64,000 bases of DNA from Allomuricauda sp. F6463D (lineage in GTDB: Bacteria; Bacteroidota; Bacteroidia; Flavobacteriales; Flavobacteriaceae): contig NZ_JALKAN010000001.1 in NCBI RefSeq assembly GCF_023015965.1, positions 1,138,160 to 1,202,159 on the forward strand, read 5' to 3'. Positions 16,272 to 23,962 of the stretch are shown one piece after another. Each line of letters opens with the position of its first letter. Within the stretch, counting starts at the first letter, position 1. A program made the translations under genes and the position numbers. The notes below the pieces were generated by a model that had not been told where the DNA came from, made no database searches, and was given only the letters and a program-made list of their open reading frames with translations.

Positions 16272-18041
16272 ATGAATGAAATTCCAGATGAATTAAAAGA
16301 CTTTTACGACTCAATTGAAAATTTGAATTCATTGAGCATATGGAATATTCACCGAGAACTGAAAGTAACCGCTAAAATTAAAGGAGATTGTGAAAAGGAA
16401 ATTATTGTAGAAAGAAAATCACTAAACTACAATCTAAATAAAGGCGAGCTAGTAACAAATGTTCAAGTCACAGATTCACAAGGTCAAATAACAACCATAA
16501 GTTTAGAAAAAGAGGACTTAGAATATCTTAAAAAGAGATTAGAATTTACCCAAAATACTTGGCTCAAATCAAGATATTCTCATTTACTCTGGCAAGAAAT
16601 TAAGCATCATAAATATGCTGAAATTGCTATTGATAATTATGTTGCTACAATCAATCGAATTAAATCGGAGGAAGCTCGTGAATTACCCATAATTCTATCT
16701 GCGATTTTACATATATCAAAGAAAACAAAGAAGAAAACAGAAGTCGCCAAAAAAGTCGCAATTACGCTTGTTAATGACTTACCAAATTGGTTTAAACCAA
16801 ATATTTTAAATTCTATTCTAGAAAATAATATCCTTACTAAAAAGGAACTAAATGATATTGCTTTAAAATTACCAAGTTGGATTGAAGAAAAAAATCCTGT
16901 ATCATATTTTTCAAATAAGCAAAAATTAGAAACTGGTATACGACTTTATAATTTACTAGAACTTCCGTTGAATGAACTGTATGAGTTATTAGCCAAAAAC
17001 GAAGACTTGATTCTAGAACAGCATCAAGAGGATACAGACTTTGTCAAGTATACCACAATTGGAACAAAGGCAAAATATTTAAGACTTGCAGGTAAGTTAG
17101 AAGACGCAGAAGAAAATCTTAACGAGTATAATCGCCTTAAGCAAACGGTAAAACTCGGAAAAGTAAGCTGGCAACTTGGAGAAAAGGAAACAGAAATGTT
17201 TAATAGTTATCTCGATATGAAATCAAAAGTCATATTGGATATGCCAACAGAGGGAATACTTGCTTTCTTCTCAATTAACGAAGACATTCTAGTTGACCCA
17301 ATTGAAAATCTAGAAAATGCCAAGAAAAGTATTAAAAACTCAATTCATAATTTATGTAGCACAAGTGTTTTTGATATAAACAGCAACTTCAAGAATTTAA
17401 AGGATTCAGAAAAAATTGATAAAGAAATCATTCAGAGTTATACGATTTCCCACGGAGTTAAATGTTTCAGTCTTTTCCTAAAAGTTTTTGTAGACGGAAT
17501 TTTAACAGGTAAACTCAATTATTACAAAATCTATGACTTTTTTGAATCTCAAACTTGGTATGGTACTAAATTCAAAAGAGGAATGACCGATAATGAAATT
17601 GACCAAAATTCGAACTGGTTAACAATGCTCGCACCAGGAATCCATAATCTTTTTGCTCAATTTGAACTCTCGGTTTTAATGAATACTAATAAAATCAACA
17701 ACTTCATTTTGGCAATGGATTCTTTGACTTTAAAATTCGAAGGTGCATTAAGAGACTTTATAAGATTGTCTGGAGGTAATACATCTACCTCTAAAAATGG
17801 AGAATTAAAAGAACAATTACTTGAGGAATTATTAGAAAACCAAACAACAAAAAAGTACTTTACAGAAAAGGACATTGAATTGTTTAAGTATACATTCACT
17901 CGAAAAGGAAAAAATTTGAGGAACAATATTGCTCACTCATTTTTAGAATTTTCGGATTACAATTTACAGGCTATAACTTTAGTTTTTTTCTGTATTTTAA
18001 GACTTGGAAAATATACGTTTAACGAAAAAACCAGCAGCTAA
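16272..18041 (+). CDS. Hypothetical protein with DUF4209-like C-terminus (cassette 4)
   Basis: A 589-residue, largely helical cytoplasmic protein without signal peptide or TM segments. The last 130 residues match the pattern of DUF4209-type domains: a helical region SLTLKFEGALRDFIRLSG, then an acidic linker and LRNNIAHSFLEF, the conserved R-N-x-x-AH motif. The N-terminal region has helical repeats of TPR-like character (EDAEENLNEYNRLKQ). Its stop codon TAA (18039-18041) lies inside the start of the following palindromic site, GCAGCTAAC (18034-18042). That 9-mer is perfectly complementary to this cassette's 5' boundary GTTAGCTGC (16245-16253). The function is not known. Confidence 0.78.
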   Translation: MNEIPDELKDFYDSIENLNSLSIWNIHRELKVTAKIKGDCEKEIIVERKSLNYNLNKGELVTNVQVTDSQGQITTISLEKEDLEYLKKRLEFTQNTWLKSRYSHLLWQEIKHHKYAEIAIDNYVATINRIKSEEARELPIILSAILHISKKTKKKTEVAKKVAITLVNDLPNWFKPNILNSILENNILTKKELNDIALKLPSWIEEKNPVSYFSNKQKLETGIRLYNLLELPLNELYELLAKNEDLILEQHQEDTDFVKYTTIGTKAKYLRLAGKLEDAEENLNEYNRLKQTVKLGKVSWQLGEKETEMFNSYLDMKSKVILDMPTEGILAFFSINEDILVDPIENLENAKKSIKNSIHNLCSTSVFDINSNFKNLKDSEKIDKEIIQSYTISHGVKCFSLFLKVFVDGILTGKLNYYKIYDFFESQTWYGTKFKRGMTDNEIDQNSNWLTMLAPGIHNLFAQFELSVLMNTNKINNFILAMDSLTLKFEGALRDFIRLSGGNTSTSKNGELKEQLLEELLENQTTKKYFTEKDIELFKYTFTRKGKNLRNNIAHSFLEFSDYNLQAITLVFFCILRLGKYTFNEKTSS

Positions 18042-18316
18042 CAATGGCTCCTATGAAAAGCCCTAGTCCGGTTCTCTAAAGTTAAATAATATTTTCTTTT
18101 TGCCTTAAACCACCTTTTTTATTTTAATATAACTTGCTCCGCATCCTATTTGTGATACACCATTTTTATTAGGGTTCACCAGCATCTGTATGATTATAAA
18201 TTATAATAGACCCGGCCACTTGCTATAAAGATGTGATTCCAATTTCTTGGATCACCCACGTTGTTTTGTGGTACGGGTTTCACTACTAATTTGTGAGCTT
18301 TGTTATGGTTTATTTT

Positions 18317-19372
18317 TTATTCCAGTACCCCTATGCAATAAGGGGTCTCTGTCTTAATAACGGCCAAAGTTCTACTAAGTAGTTTTCGCGCTACTTTAAT
18401 AATAATACTCTTTACGTTTCTAGCTTTATGCTTACGATAGTAAGCTTGCATAACTGGATCGGCTCGTATCGCCTGCCAAGATGCCTCTACAAAATAGCTC
18501 CGTATTAAACGATGTGCGCGTGGAGTTATACCAAGGGTTTTATAGTTACTTCCACTTTGGTGAACTCCAGGTGCCAATCCTACATAACCGGCCAAATGTT
18601 TGACACTATTAAAACGTCGCAGATCTCCCAATTCACATAAGATACCACAAGCAACAATTCCGCCGATTCCCGGTATGCTGCGAAGCAACATATAATCCTT
18701 CTTATGGTACGTTTTGCAATACCTACGAAGCTGAGTAGAAACATCTCGAAGCTCTTGGTCCACAAAACGAAAGAAGCGCATACGACTCTCTAAAGTAGCT
18801 TTTGCCGTTGGGTTTTTAAACACAATATCATCTAACCATTTCCTGTACTTATGACTCCAATGGTCGTTATCAAATTCTTCTGGCTCTTTAATACCGAAAT
18901 ACAAAAGCTGCATTTTTATGTAACTCTTTATCCTCCGAAAATCCTTTACCAAATCATTCCTTCTTCGAAACAGACTTCGTAGCTCCTCACGATCAACATC
19001 AGGGATATGAATACCTTCCAATCTACCATCTTTAAGTTCTCTGGCTATCAGCTGTGCATCTATCTTATCGGTCTTGGTATGTTTTTCCTTGCCTTTTCTA
19101 TGAATATCGGCAGGATTGACCACTAAAGAAAACCAACCATAAGACTTGAAACAACGATGCGCTGAATATCCACAGCAACCTGCCTCGTATGCGGTCGACA
19201 CTTCATAATCAGCGAAATGTTTATTAACATAATCTTTAAGTTGTTCAGGGTCTGGATTCATTGAAAAGGACTTGCCTGAAAACAAATCTGTGGCGCAATA
19301 CACTTTCCAACTTCTCTTGTGAATGTCGATGCCAATGTATAACTTCGGTACAGCAGTAATTTGAGTAATCAT
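18317..19372 (-). CDS. IS110-family transposase (DEDD type)
   Basis: A 351-residue recombinase with an N-terminal RuvC-like DEDD domain: D16 in LYIGIDIHKR, E63 in TAYEAGCCGY, D102 and D105 in KTDKIDAQL. A coiled-coil linker (about 120-190) follows, then a C-terminal Transposase_20 domain with the helix-hairpin-helix LLRSIPGIGGIVACGILCEL and the serine-containing segment GLAPGVHQSGSNYKT. All catalytic residues are present and there is no frameshift, so it is probably active. It is transcribed opposite to the cassette genes. Confidence 0.93.
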   Translation of the reverse strand: MITQITAVPKLYIGIDIHKRSWKVYCATDLFSGKSFSMNPDPEQLKDYVNKHFADYEVSTAYEAGCCGYSAHRCFKSYGWFSLVVNPADIHRKGKEKHTKTDKIDAQLIARELKDGRLEGIHIPDVDREELRSLFRRRNDLVKDFRRIKSYIKMQLLYFGIKEPEEFDNDHWSHKYRKWLDDIVFKNPTAKATLESRMRFFRFVDQELRDVSTQLRRYCKTYHKKDYMLLRSIPGIGGIVACGILCELGDLRRFNSVKHLAGYVGLAPGVHQSGSNYKTLGITPRAHRLIRSYFVEASWQAIRADPVMQAYYRKHKARNVKSIIIKVARKLLSRTLAVIKTETPYCIGVLE

Positions 19373-19458
19373 ATCTTTAATTTTTAGTTCATTTTAAAGA
19401 TACTCGACTTACTGCTTTTTCATCGATGCTATAAGTAATTGCTTGTTCTCGCCTATTT

Positions 19459-19481
19459 CTGAAAATCCTAGCGGTTTTCAG
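19459..19481 (-). other. Hairpin in the 5' flank of the IS110 transposase
   Basis: CTGAAAA and TTTTCAG form a 7-bp stem, extended by CC/GG past one bulged T around the loop TAGC. It lies 87-109 bp upstream of the transposase start. It could be part of a bridge RNA or an end-recognition structure; this is inferred from position only. Confidence 0.4.
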
Positions 19482-19650
19482 TTTGCTGTGTACTTGCAAA
19501 GTTAAGTGCTAAACCACGCAACTACTCATGGCCGACAACGTTGGCAACAAGCTAATAAAAACAGAGTCAAATTATAACAAGATTTGAAAATAAAAAAAAG
19601 ATGTTTAATTATAAGTCAATCATAGCCCGTAAACTAATCCTTTTTCTAGA

Positions 19651-20280
19651 ATGAATTATAAGATATTAGTTGATTCCAATTCGCTATACGAATTTGCAGA
19701 TGAGAAAACTCGTCAATCGGTATTTGATGCTTTGATACTTAATGGAAAAAAGACGAATTATGACTTTGATGATTTACTCAATATCCAAAGTCAAAAAAAT
19801 ATTCCCGATAATAAACTAAGTATTGATAAAACACCTGTTTTAACTGTAGGAGGAAAACTATTTATTTCCAAAAGCATTAAAAATATCTTTGAAAGGTATA
19901 GTGTAAGTGGGGAATACTTTGAGACTCGGGCAAAAATAAATGGTATCGCTTTTCATGAAGATTATTATTTGTTTAATCCACTAATTGGGGTAGATTGTTT
20001 GGATTACAAAAACTCCACGTATCGTAGAGAGTATGATGATTGGAGTAAGCTATATAACATTTCTCAAATTACACCTTTGAAAATTGATGAAAAAAAAATA
20101 CCTAATAATCTACCGTTATTTTTTTTGGGACAATTTCCTCACAAAGAAAATGATAATCGCATTTTAGATAAAATCATTTTCATAAGAAATGATTTATCAA
20201 AAGAATTATTAAAATCTAAAATATTAGGAATCAATATTTTCGAAATTGAAAAATATGACCGTAGTTGGAAATGGAAGTGA
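19651..20280 (+). CDS. Hypothetical protein, possibly Imm11/DUF1629-like (cassette 5)
   Basis: A 209-residue cytoplasmic protein without signal or TM segments, very AT-rich. The layout loosely resembles DUF1629/Imm11-type immunity proteins: central GIAFHEDYYLFNPLIGVDCLD and a C-terminal segment IIFIRNDLSKELLKSKILGINIFEI, where such proteins have a conserved helix followed by a beta strand. No toxin gene accompanies it, so if the family guess is right it would be an orphan immunity gene. Confidence in the family is low. The cassette boundary GTTGGCAACA pairs with the next site at 7 of 10 positions. Confidence 0.72.
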   Translation: MNYKILVDSNSLYEFADEKTRQSVFDALILNGKKTNYDFDDLLNIQSQKNIPDNKLSIDKTPVLTVGGKLFISKSIKNIFERYSVSGEYFETRAKINGIAFHEDYYLFNPLIGVDCLDYKNSTYRREYDDWSKLYNISQITPLKIDEKKIPNNLPLFFLGQFPHKENDNRILDKIIFIRNDLSKELLKSKILGINIFEIEKYDRSWKWK

Positions 20281-20306
20281 TAATAGAAAAACAGAACGCA
20301 AAATCC

Positions 20307-20506
20307 AGATGTCAACAAAACCTATAAACAATACAGGCTTCGGGCTTAAACGAATGGTTTGCGTATTTTTAAAAGGTCGCGAAATCTTTAGGATTTCGCT
20401 TTGACACAAAAAAAGAAAAAACAAAAACAAAAGATTTCGCTATGTGCGTGGCGGAAAGCAAACGCTAGTTTGCTCCCGTACTGTTCATAGCTAAACCGTT
20501 AGCCAC
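20307..20506 (+). repeat. attC-like palindromic site 6
   Basis: A 200-bp site starting AGATGTCAAC (20307-20316) and ending ACCGTTAGCCAC (20496-20506). The outer arms CTATAAACAATAC (from 20321) and GTACTGTTCATAG (20478-20490) pair at 11 of 13 positions. The internal hairpin GCGAAATC/GATTTCGC lies at about 20379-20399. Confidence 0.68.
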
Positions 20507-20546
20507 AAGTATACAATACAATAACATTCAGAACTTTTATTTAACT

Positions 20547-21995
20547 ATGATTAATAAAATTAAAGAGCTAGAGAAATTATCTCGCCTTTTAGACCCTAAA
20601 GAAAGCACAAGAGAAAAATGGAACTCAGAGGTTTTAGAGTATTCCAATACATTTATAAACAACTTAGACACTTCAAAAGCTTTTATGCAGTCTAAAGAAA
20701 ATGGCAAGGCTATATATAATTTAGATATTGAAGAGCAAGCGATTGAATTAACGTCATTATTAGATAGCACAACAAAAAATATTGATGGTGTAGGTATAAA
20801 TCCTGCCTCTGGAGGACACATGGGTTACATTCCTGGTGGAGGGCTTTACCCTTCTGCGCTTGGAGATTATATTGCAGCAATTAGCAATCGTTATGCTGGC
20901 GTATTTTATGCAGCACCAGGAGCCGTTCGTTTAGAAAATATGATTATTAAATGGATGTGCCGCCTTATGGGCTATCCTGATACGGCCTTTGGTAATTTAA
21001 CCTCGGGTGGATCCATTGCTAACTTAATGGCGTTAGTAACAGCGCGTGAAGTCCGTAACTTAAAAGCACGAGATTTTGAAAAAGCTGTAATTTATCTTAC
21101 AAAACAAGCACATCATTCTATATTAAAAGCCATCCGGATTTCAGGATTATCTGAAGCGCAATTAAGATATATACCCTTAGACGACAACCTAAAGCTTTCC
21201 GCAGAACATTTAGAAAAGGCAATTGTTGAAGACAAAGAAAATGGTTTGATTCCGTTCTATATTAATGCCTCTTTTGGAACCACAAATACAGGTACAATTG
21301 ATCCTTTAGAAACCATTGCAGAGATAGCTAAAGAACACAAAATATGGTTTCACGTCGATGGAGCTTATGGTGGTTTCTTTAAATTAGTTAAAGAATTAGA
21401 TTCAAAATTTAAAGGAATAACAGAAGCCGATTCTATTACACTAGATCCGCACAAAACACTTTTTCTTCCTTATGGAACAGGTGCTGTACTCATAAAAGAC
21501 AAAGAGAATTTATTAAAAGCCTATCACTGCTTAGCAGACTATATGCAAGATATTATTGGTAAAGAAGATGAAATTTCACCTGCAGATATATCTGCTGAAC
21601 AAACAAAGCACTTTCGAGGGATGAGAATGTGGCTACCATTAAAATTGTTTGGTTTAAAACCTTTTAGAGCAGCATTAGAAGAAAAACTAAACCTAACAAA
21701 GTATTTTTATGATGAAATACAAAAAACACCAGGTTTTGAAGTAGGGCCAGAACCAGAACTTTCTGTTGCTATTTTTAGGTATGTGCCCAAAGATGGAGAT
21801 GCAAACGAATTCAACAGTGCATTAATTGAAGCCATTCAAAATGATGGACGTATATTTTTATCCTCAACGAACATAAATAATGTGTTTTGGATACGAATAG
21901 CAGTTGTACAATTTAGAACGCATCTTGAACAGGTAGATCTTTTGCTAGATATTATTAAAAAATACATAGATGATACCTTAACTGAATTAAATTAA
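20547..21995 (+). CDS. PLP-dependent group II amino acid decarboxylase (cassette 6)
   Basis: A 482-residue cytoplasmic enzyme of the aromatic-L-amino-acid/glutamate decarboxylase family. Recognisable parts are ASGGHMGYIPGGGLYPSAL near the substrate site, FGNLTSGGSIANLMAL for phosphate binding, VDGAYGGFF with the aspartate that holds the pyridine nitrogen, and DPHKTLFLPYGTGAVL with the PLP-binding lysine. The C-terminal small domain is complete. The natural substrate cannot be told from sequence. An intact metabolic enzyme of this size is unusual for a gene cassette. The boundary GTTAGCCAC (20498-20506) pairs perfectly with GTGGCTAAC (22000-22008). Confidence 0.93.
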   Translation: MINKIKELEKLSRLLDPKESTREKWNSEVLEYSNTFINNLDTSKAFMQSKENGKAIYNLDIEEQAIELTSLLDSTTKNIDGVGINPASGGHMGYIPGGGLYPSALGDYIAAISNRYAGVFYAAPGAVRLENMIIKWMCRLMGYPDTAFGNLTSGGSIANLMALVTAREVRNLKARDFEKAVIYLTKQAHHSILKAIRISGLSEAQLRYIPLDDNLKLSAEHLEKAIVEDKENGLIPFYINASFGTTNTGTIDPLETIAEIAKEHKIWFHVDGAYGGFFKLVKELDSKFKGITEADSITLDPHKTLFLPYGTGAVLIKDKENLLKAYHCLADYMQDIIGKEDEISPADISAEQTKHFRGMRMWLPLKLFGLKPFRAALEEKLNLTKYFYDEIQKTPGFEVGPEPELSVAIFRYVPKDGDANEFNSALIEAIQNDGRIFLSSTNINNVFWIRIAVVQFRTHLEQVDLLLDIIKKYIDDTLTELN

Positions 21996-21999
21996 ACCA

Positions 22000-22139
22000 G
22001 TGGCTAACATCGTTAGCCTATGAAAAATAGACGAAACAGTACTAAAATCATGGTTTTTGGCTCGTATCAAACTTTGTGCTTAGCTGAAAGTTTGGTGCTT
22101 CCAAATCGCCTACTTTTCATATACCAACCGTCAGCAATT
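22000..22139 (+). repeat. attC-like palindromic site 7
   Basis: A 140-bp palindrome starting GTGGCTAAC (22000-22008) and ending ACCGTCAGCAATT (22127-22139). The outer arms TATGAAAAATAG (22020-22031) and CTACTTTTCATA (22110-22121) pair at 11 of 12 positions. The inner arms CAAACTTT and AAAGTTTG are perfectly complementary. It starts 5 bp after the decarboxylase stop. Confidence 0.75.
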
Positions 22140-22152
22140 ATTTGAGAAAAAA

Positions 22153-22734
22153 ATGAAACGATTAACTGAATTTTTAGAAAAGAACATATCAGGGCAAAAG
22201 GTTTTAGGACTTTTTATCTTGACCAATGTTGTTTACACCTTTATGCTGACAGTTACAATTCCCAAAACAATGGAATTCGCTAACGGAATGAAATTATTGG
22301 ATATGATGCCCACAGGATATGATTTGAATTATGTCAGTGAACTATTCACTTCGCTTGGAGAAAATGGACGGGTGACTTATCTAACCAACCAAATACCTGT
22401 GGATATGATTTACCCACTACTATTCGGACTTTCTTACTGTTTGCTTTTGGGATATTTCTTGAAAAAATTGAACAAATTAAATTCCCCATATATTTATCTC
22501 TGCCTAATACCGATAATTGCCGGAATTGCAGATTATCTGGAGAATTTCGGAATTATCACAATGCTTAAAAACTATCCCGAATTGAAAGAGACTACAGCAT
22601 ATGCAACTAATATATTTTCAGTTATAAAAAGCATTTCAACAAGTATGTTTTTTATTGCATTCATAGTGGTCTTAATAACACTTGGAATTAAAGTATTAAA
22701 CAGAAAAACAAGTGCCAACAAAGAACTGAGGTGA
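22153..22734 (+). CDS. Hypothetical multi-pass membrane protein (cassette 7)
   Basis: A 193-residue inner-membrane protein with four predicted TM helices (about 17-37, 82-104, 113-135, 155-180). A periplasmic loop (about 40-80) contains GYDLNYVSELFTSLGENG. No catalytic motif is visible; the layout resembles small uncharacterised membrane proteins found scattered in Bacteroidota. It starts 13 bp after the preceding site. Its last codons contain AAGTGCCAAC (22710-22719), which matches the expected complement of its own 5' boundary at 7 of 10 positions, so the gene appears to run into a damaged eighth site. Confidence 0.78.
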   Translation: MKRLTEFLEKNISGQKVLGLFILTNVVYTFMLTVTIPKTMEFANGMKLLDMMPTGYDLNYVSELFTSLGENGRVTYLTNQIPVDMIYPLLFGLSYCLLLGYFLKKLNKLNSPYIYLCLIPIIAGIADYLENFGIITMLKNYPELKETTAYATNIFSVIKSISTSMFFIAFIVVLITLGIKVLNRKTSANKELR

Positions 22735-22772
22735 AAACAAATTCTATTTCAATTTAAGGTATTATCGCTCTG
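22710..22772. repeat. Direct repeat copy A (partner at 23898-23962)
   Basis: About 60 bp share a core AAAGAACTG(A/C)GGT and then TTCTATTTCAATTTAAGG and ATTAT(C/A)GCTC with the second copy 1.2 kb downstream. Both copies begin at or just after a gene's 3' end. Copy A joins an IS110 transposase remnant, so the repeat is probably the end of related IS elements. Confidence 0.6.
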
Positions 22773-22888
22773 GGACTTCTTGAATACGGAACTCATTGTT
22801 ATTCCCAACATGTCCTGCGGTATTGCTATACACAACAAATAGACCCTTACTGATGTCGACTCCAAATAGTTTCTTTATATGTATTCAT
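22762..22888 (-). pseudogene. IS110-family transposase remnant (N-terminus)
   Basis: The reading begins with ATG at 22888 (MNTYKETI) and, after a small frameshift, continues KLFGVDISKGLFVVYSNTAG, then HVGNNNEFRIQEVPER and a stop. GVDISK is the first DEDD motif of IS110-type transposases. Everything after about 40 residues is deleted. It belongs to a different IS110 lineage from the intact element at 18317. Confidence 0.6.
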
Positions 22889-22986
22889 AAGTACAAGTTT
22901 TTGAAAGAGCCAGCCAGTTACAGGTATAACAATAACTTGAAAACGAGAATTAATGATTCACAGAACGGAACATGGACCGAGTAATA

Positions 22987-23055
22987 AAAGAGAGGGGATT
23001 ACCAATGTTGATGAAGCCTTAATTTTCATCATATAACATACCTTTAATTCTCTCT
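22987..23055. repeat. Imperfect inverted repeat in a 480-bp gene-free stretch
   Basis: The stretch 22889-23372 has no gene I can support. Within it AAGAGAG...ATGTTGATGA and TCATCATATAACAT...CTCTCTT form an imperfect stem of about 30 bp each side. It could be a decayed palindromic site or a terminator-like structure. Confidence 0.4.
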
Positions 23056-23372
23056 TCTGTTCTTTCTGGGTATATCAATAATTTAAGAGAATCAAACTTA
23101 AGATGTATGTACCAGTTTTTACCTAAAACGTGATACCTATTATACAGACGTAGCTCACGCGACAAGAACAACAAAAAATACAATCAATCGATACAATAAA
23201 ATCAGATTACTTTGATCTTAAGATTATGGAGCACCGAATATGGTTTATTTAAAAACAGCTTAAAATCAACATTAACCTGTAGCAAGATTTAAGGACAAAA
23301 CATTCCCGAATTCCGACTAATTCATAATTTCATATATTTATAAATAACTAATAATCAAATAAATATAAAATT

Positions 23373-23891
23373 ATGAGAACAAAATTGATATTTGTAATGA
23401 TTATGATTCTCGGAATTGTAGTTACGAGTTGTGAAGAAAAGGAAGAAAAAGTAGAAGTTGCAGAAGTAAAAGTAGATTTGATTAATGATGAATTTCCTGA
23501 GGCAAAACAAGAAATAATGAAAACCTGGGATGACATTGCGCAAAGTCTTAAAGACGGAAATATGGATAAACTAATTGCTTTCCATGCTTATAGTCCAAAG
23601 TTTACTGAATTTAAAAATGGAGCTCCGCGAAATGGAAGTAAGGATAATGAAGAATTTGAACGCAATACATTTGGAGCTGTAACCGAAGTTGTAAAATTCG
23701 ACACTAAAGATATGAAGGTTGCCGTGTACGGTGATGTAGCCAATTTAACCTTTCATTCTGATTTTCATCTGAAGTTTGGTGAAGACCTTGTTGTTGTAAA
23801 CGACCAAATTTCGTTGTTATTCGTGAAGACGGATAACGGATGGAAAATCGTGAGTGAACATCATTCCCCTCTGAAAAAAGTAGAAAGTTAA
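23373..23891 (+). CDS. Lipoprotein with NTF2/SnoaL-like domain
   Basis: A 172-residue lipoprotein. The signal segment MRTKLIFVMIMILGIVVTSC ends in a lipobox cysteine (TSC), followed by an acidic linker and an NTF2-like alpha+beta fold (about 45-165): a helix with WDDIAQSLKDGNMDKLIAFH, then strands VAVYGDVANLTFHSDF and WKIVSEHHSPL. Such DUF4440/SnoaL-like domains bind small molecules or have lost enzymatic function. No catalytic residue can be assigned. It stands alone between IS scars, with a copy of the 60-bp repeat starting 7 bp after its stop. Confidence 0.82.
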   Translation: MRTKLIFVMIMILGIVVTSCEEKEEKVEVAEVKVDLINDEFPEAKQEIMKTWDDIAQSLKDGNMDKLIAFHAYSPKFTEFKNGAPRNGSKDNEEFERNTFGAVTEVVKFDTKDMKVAVYGDVANLTFHSDFHLKFGEDLVVVNDQISLLFVKTDNGWKIVSEHHSPLKKVES

Positions 23892-23897
23892 AAACTT

Positions 23898-23962
23898 GCC
23901 ATCGCAAAGAACTGCGGTATAAAACAAATAAATTCTATTTCAATTTAAGGCATTATAGCTCC
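23898..23962. repeat. Direct repeat copy B (partner at 22710-22772)
   Basis: The second copy of the short repeat (CAAAGAACTGCGGTATAAAA, then TTCTATTTCAATTTAAGG). The neighbouring sequence has no readable transposase N-terminus, unlike copy A. Confidence 0.6.

Larger units (their letters stand above)
18060..19500 (-). mobile_element. IS110-family insertion element (ends approximate)
   Basis: One full-length transposase gene (18317-19372, minus) has about 255 bp of non-coding DNA on its 3' side and about 125 bp on its 5' side. No terminal inverted repeats or target duplication are obvious, as expected for the IS110/IS1111 family, whose guide (bridge) RNA is encoded in a non-coding flank. The element interrupts a palindromic site, which is the habit of the IS1111-attC subgroup. 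Exact ends cannot be fixed without an empty site or a second copy. Confidence 0.7.
18034..19549 (+). repeat. attC-like palindromic site 5, split by an IS110-family element
   Basis: The left half starts GCAGCTAAC (18034-18042) and continues AATGGCTCCTATGAAAAG. The right half reads ACTACTCATGGCCGACAACG (19521-19540) and ends with GTTGGCAACA (19540-19549). Reversed, the two outer arms match at about 13 of 20 positions. The region between them holds a transposase gene, so the element went into the loop part of an existing site. Confidence 0.6.

Noticed and set aside
12826..22740. CRISPR array or simple tandem repeat as explanation for the palindromes
   Set aside because: Repeat units are long, palindromic and variable in sequence, with whole genes between them; there are no short uniform spacers.
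22987..23055. Ninth attC-like site
   Set aside because: The stem is imperfect, no GTTRGC-like box is seen at its end and no cassette gene follows within 20 bp.
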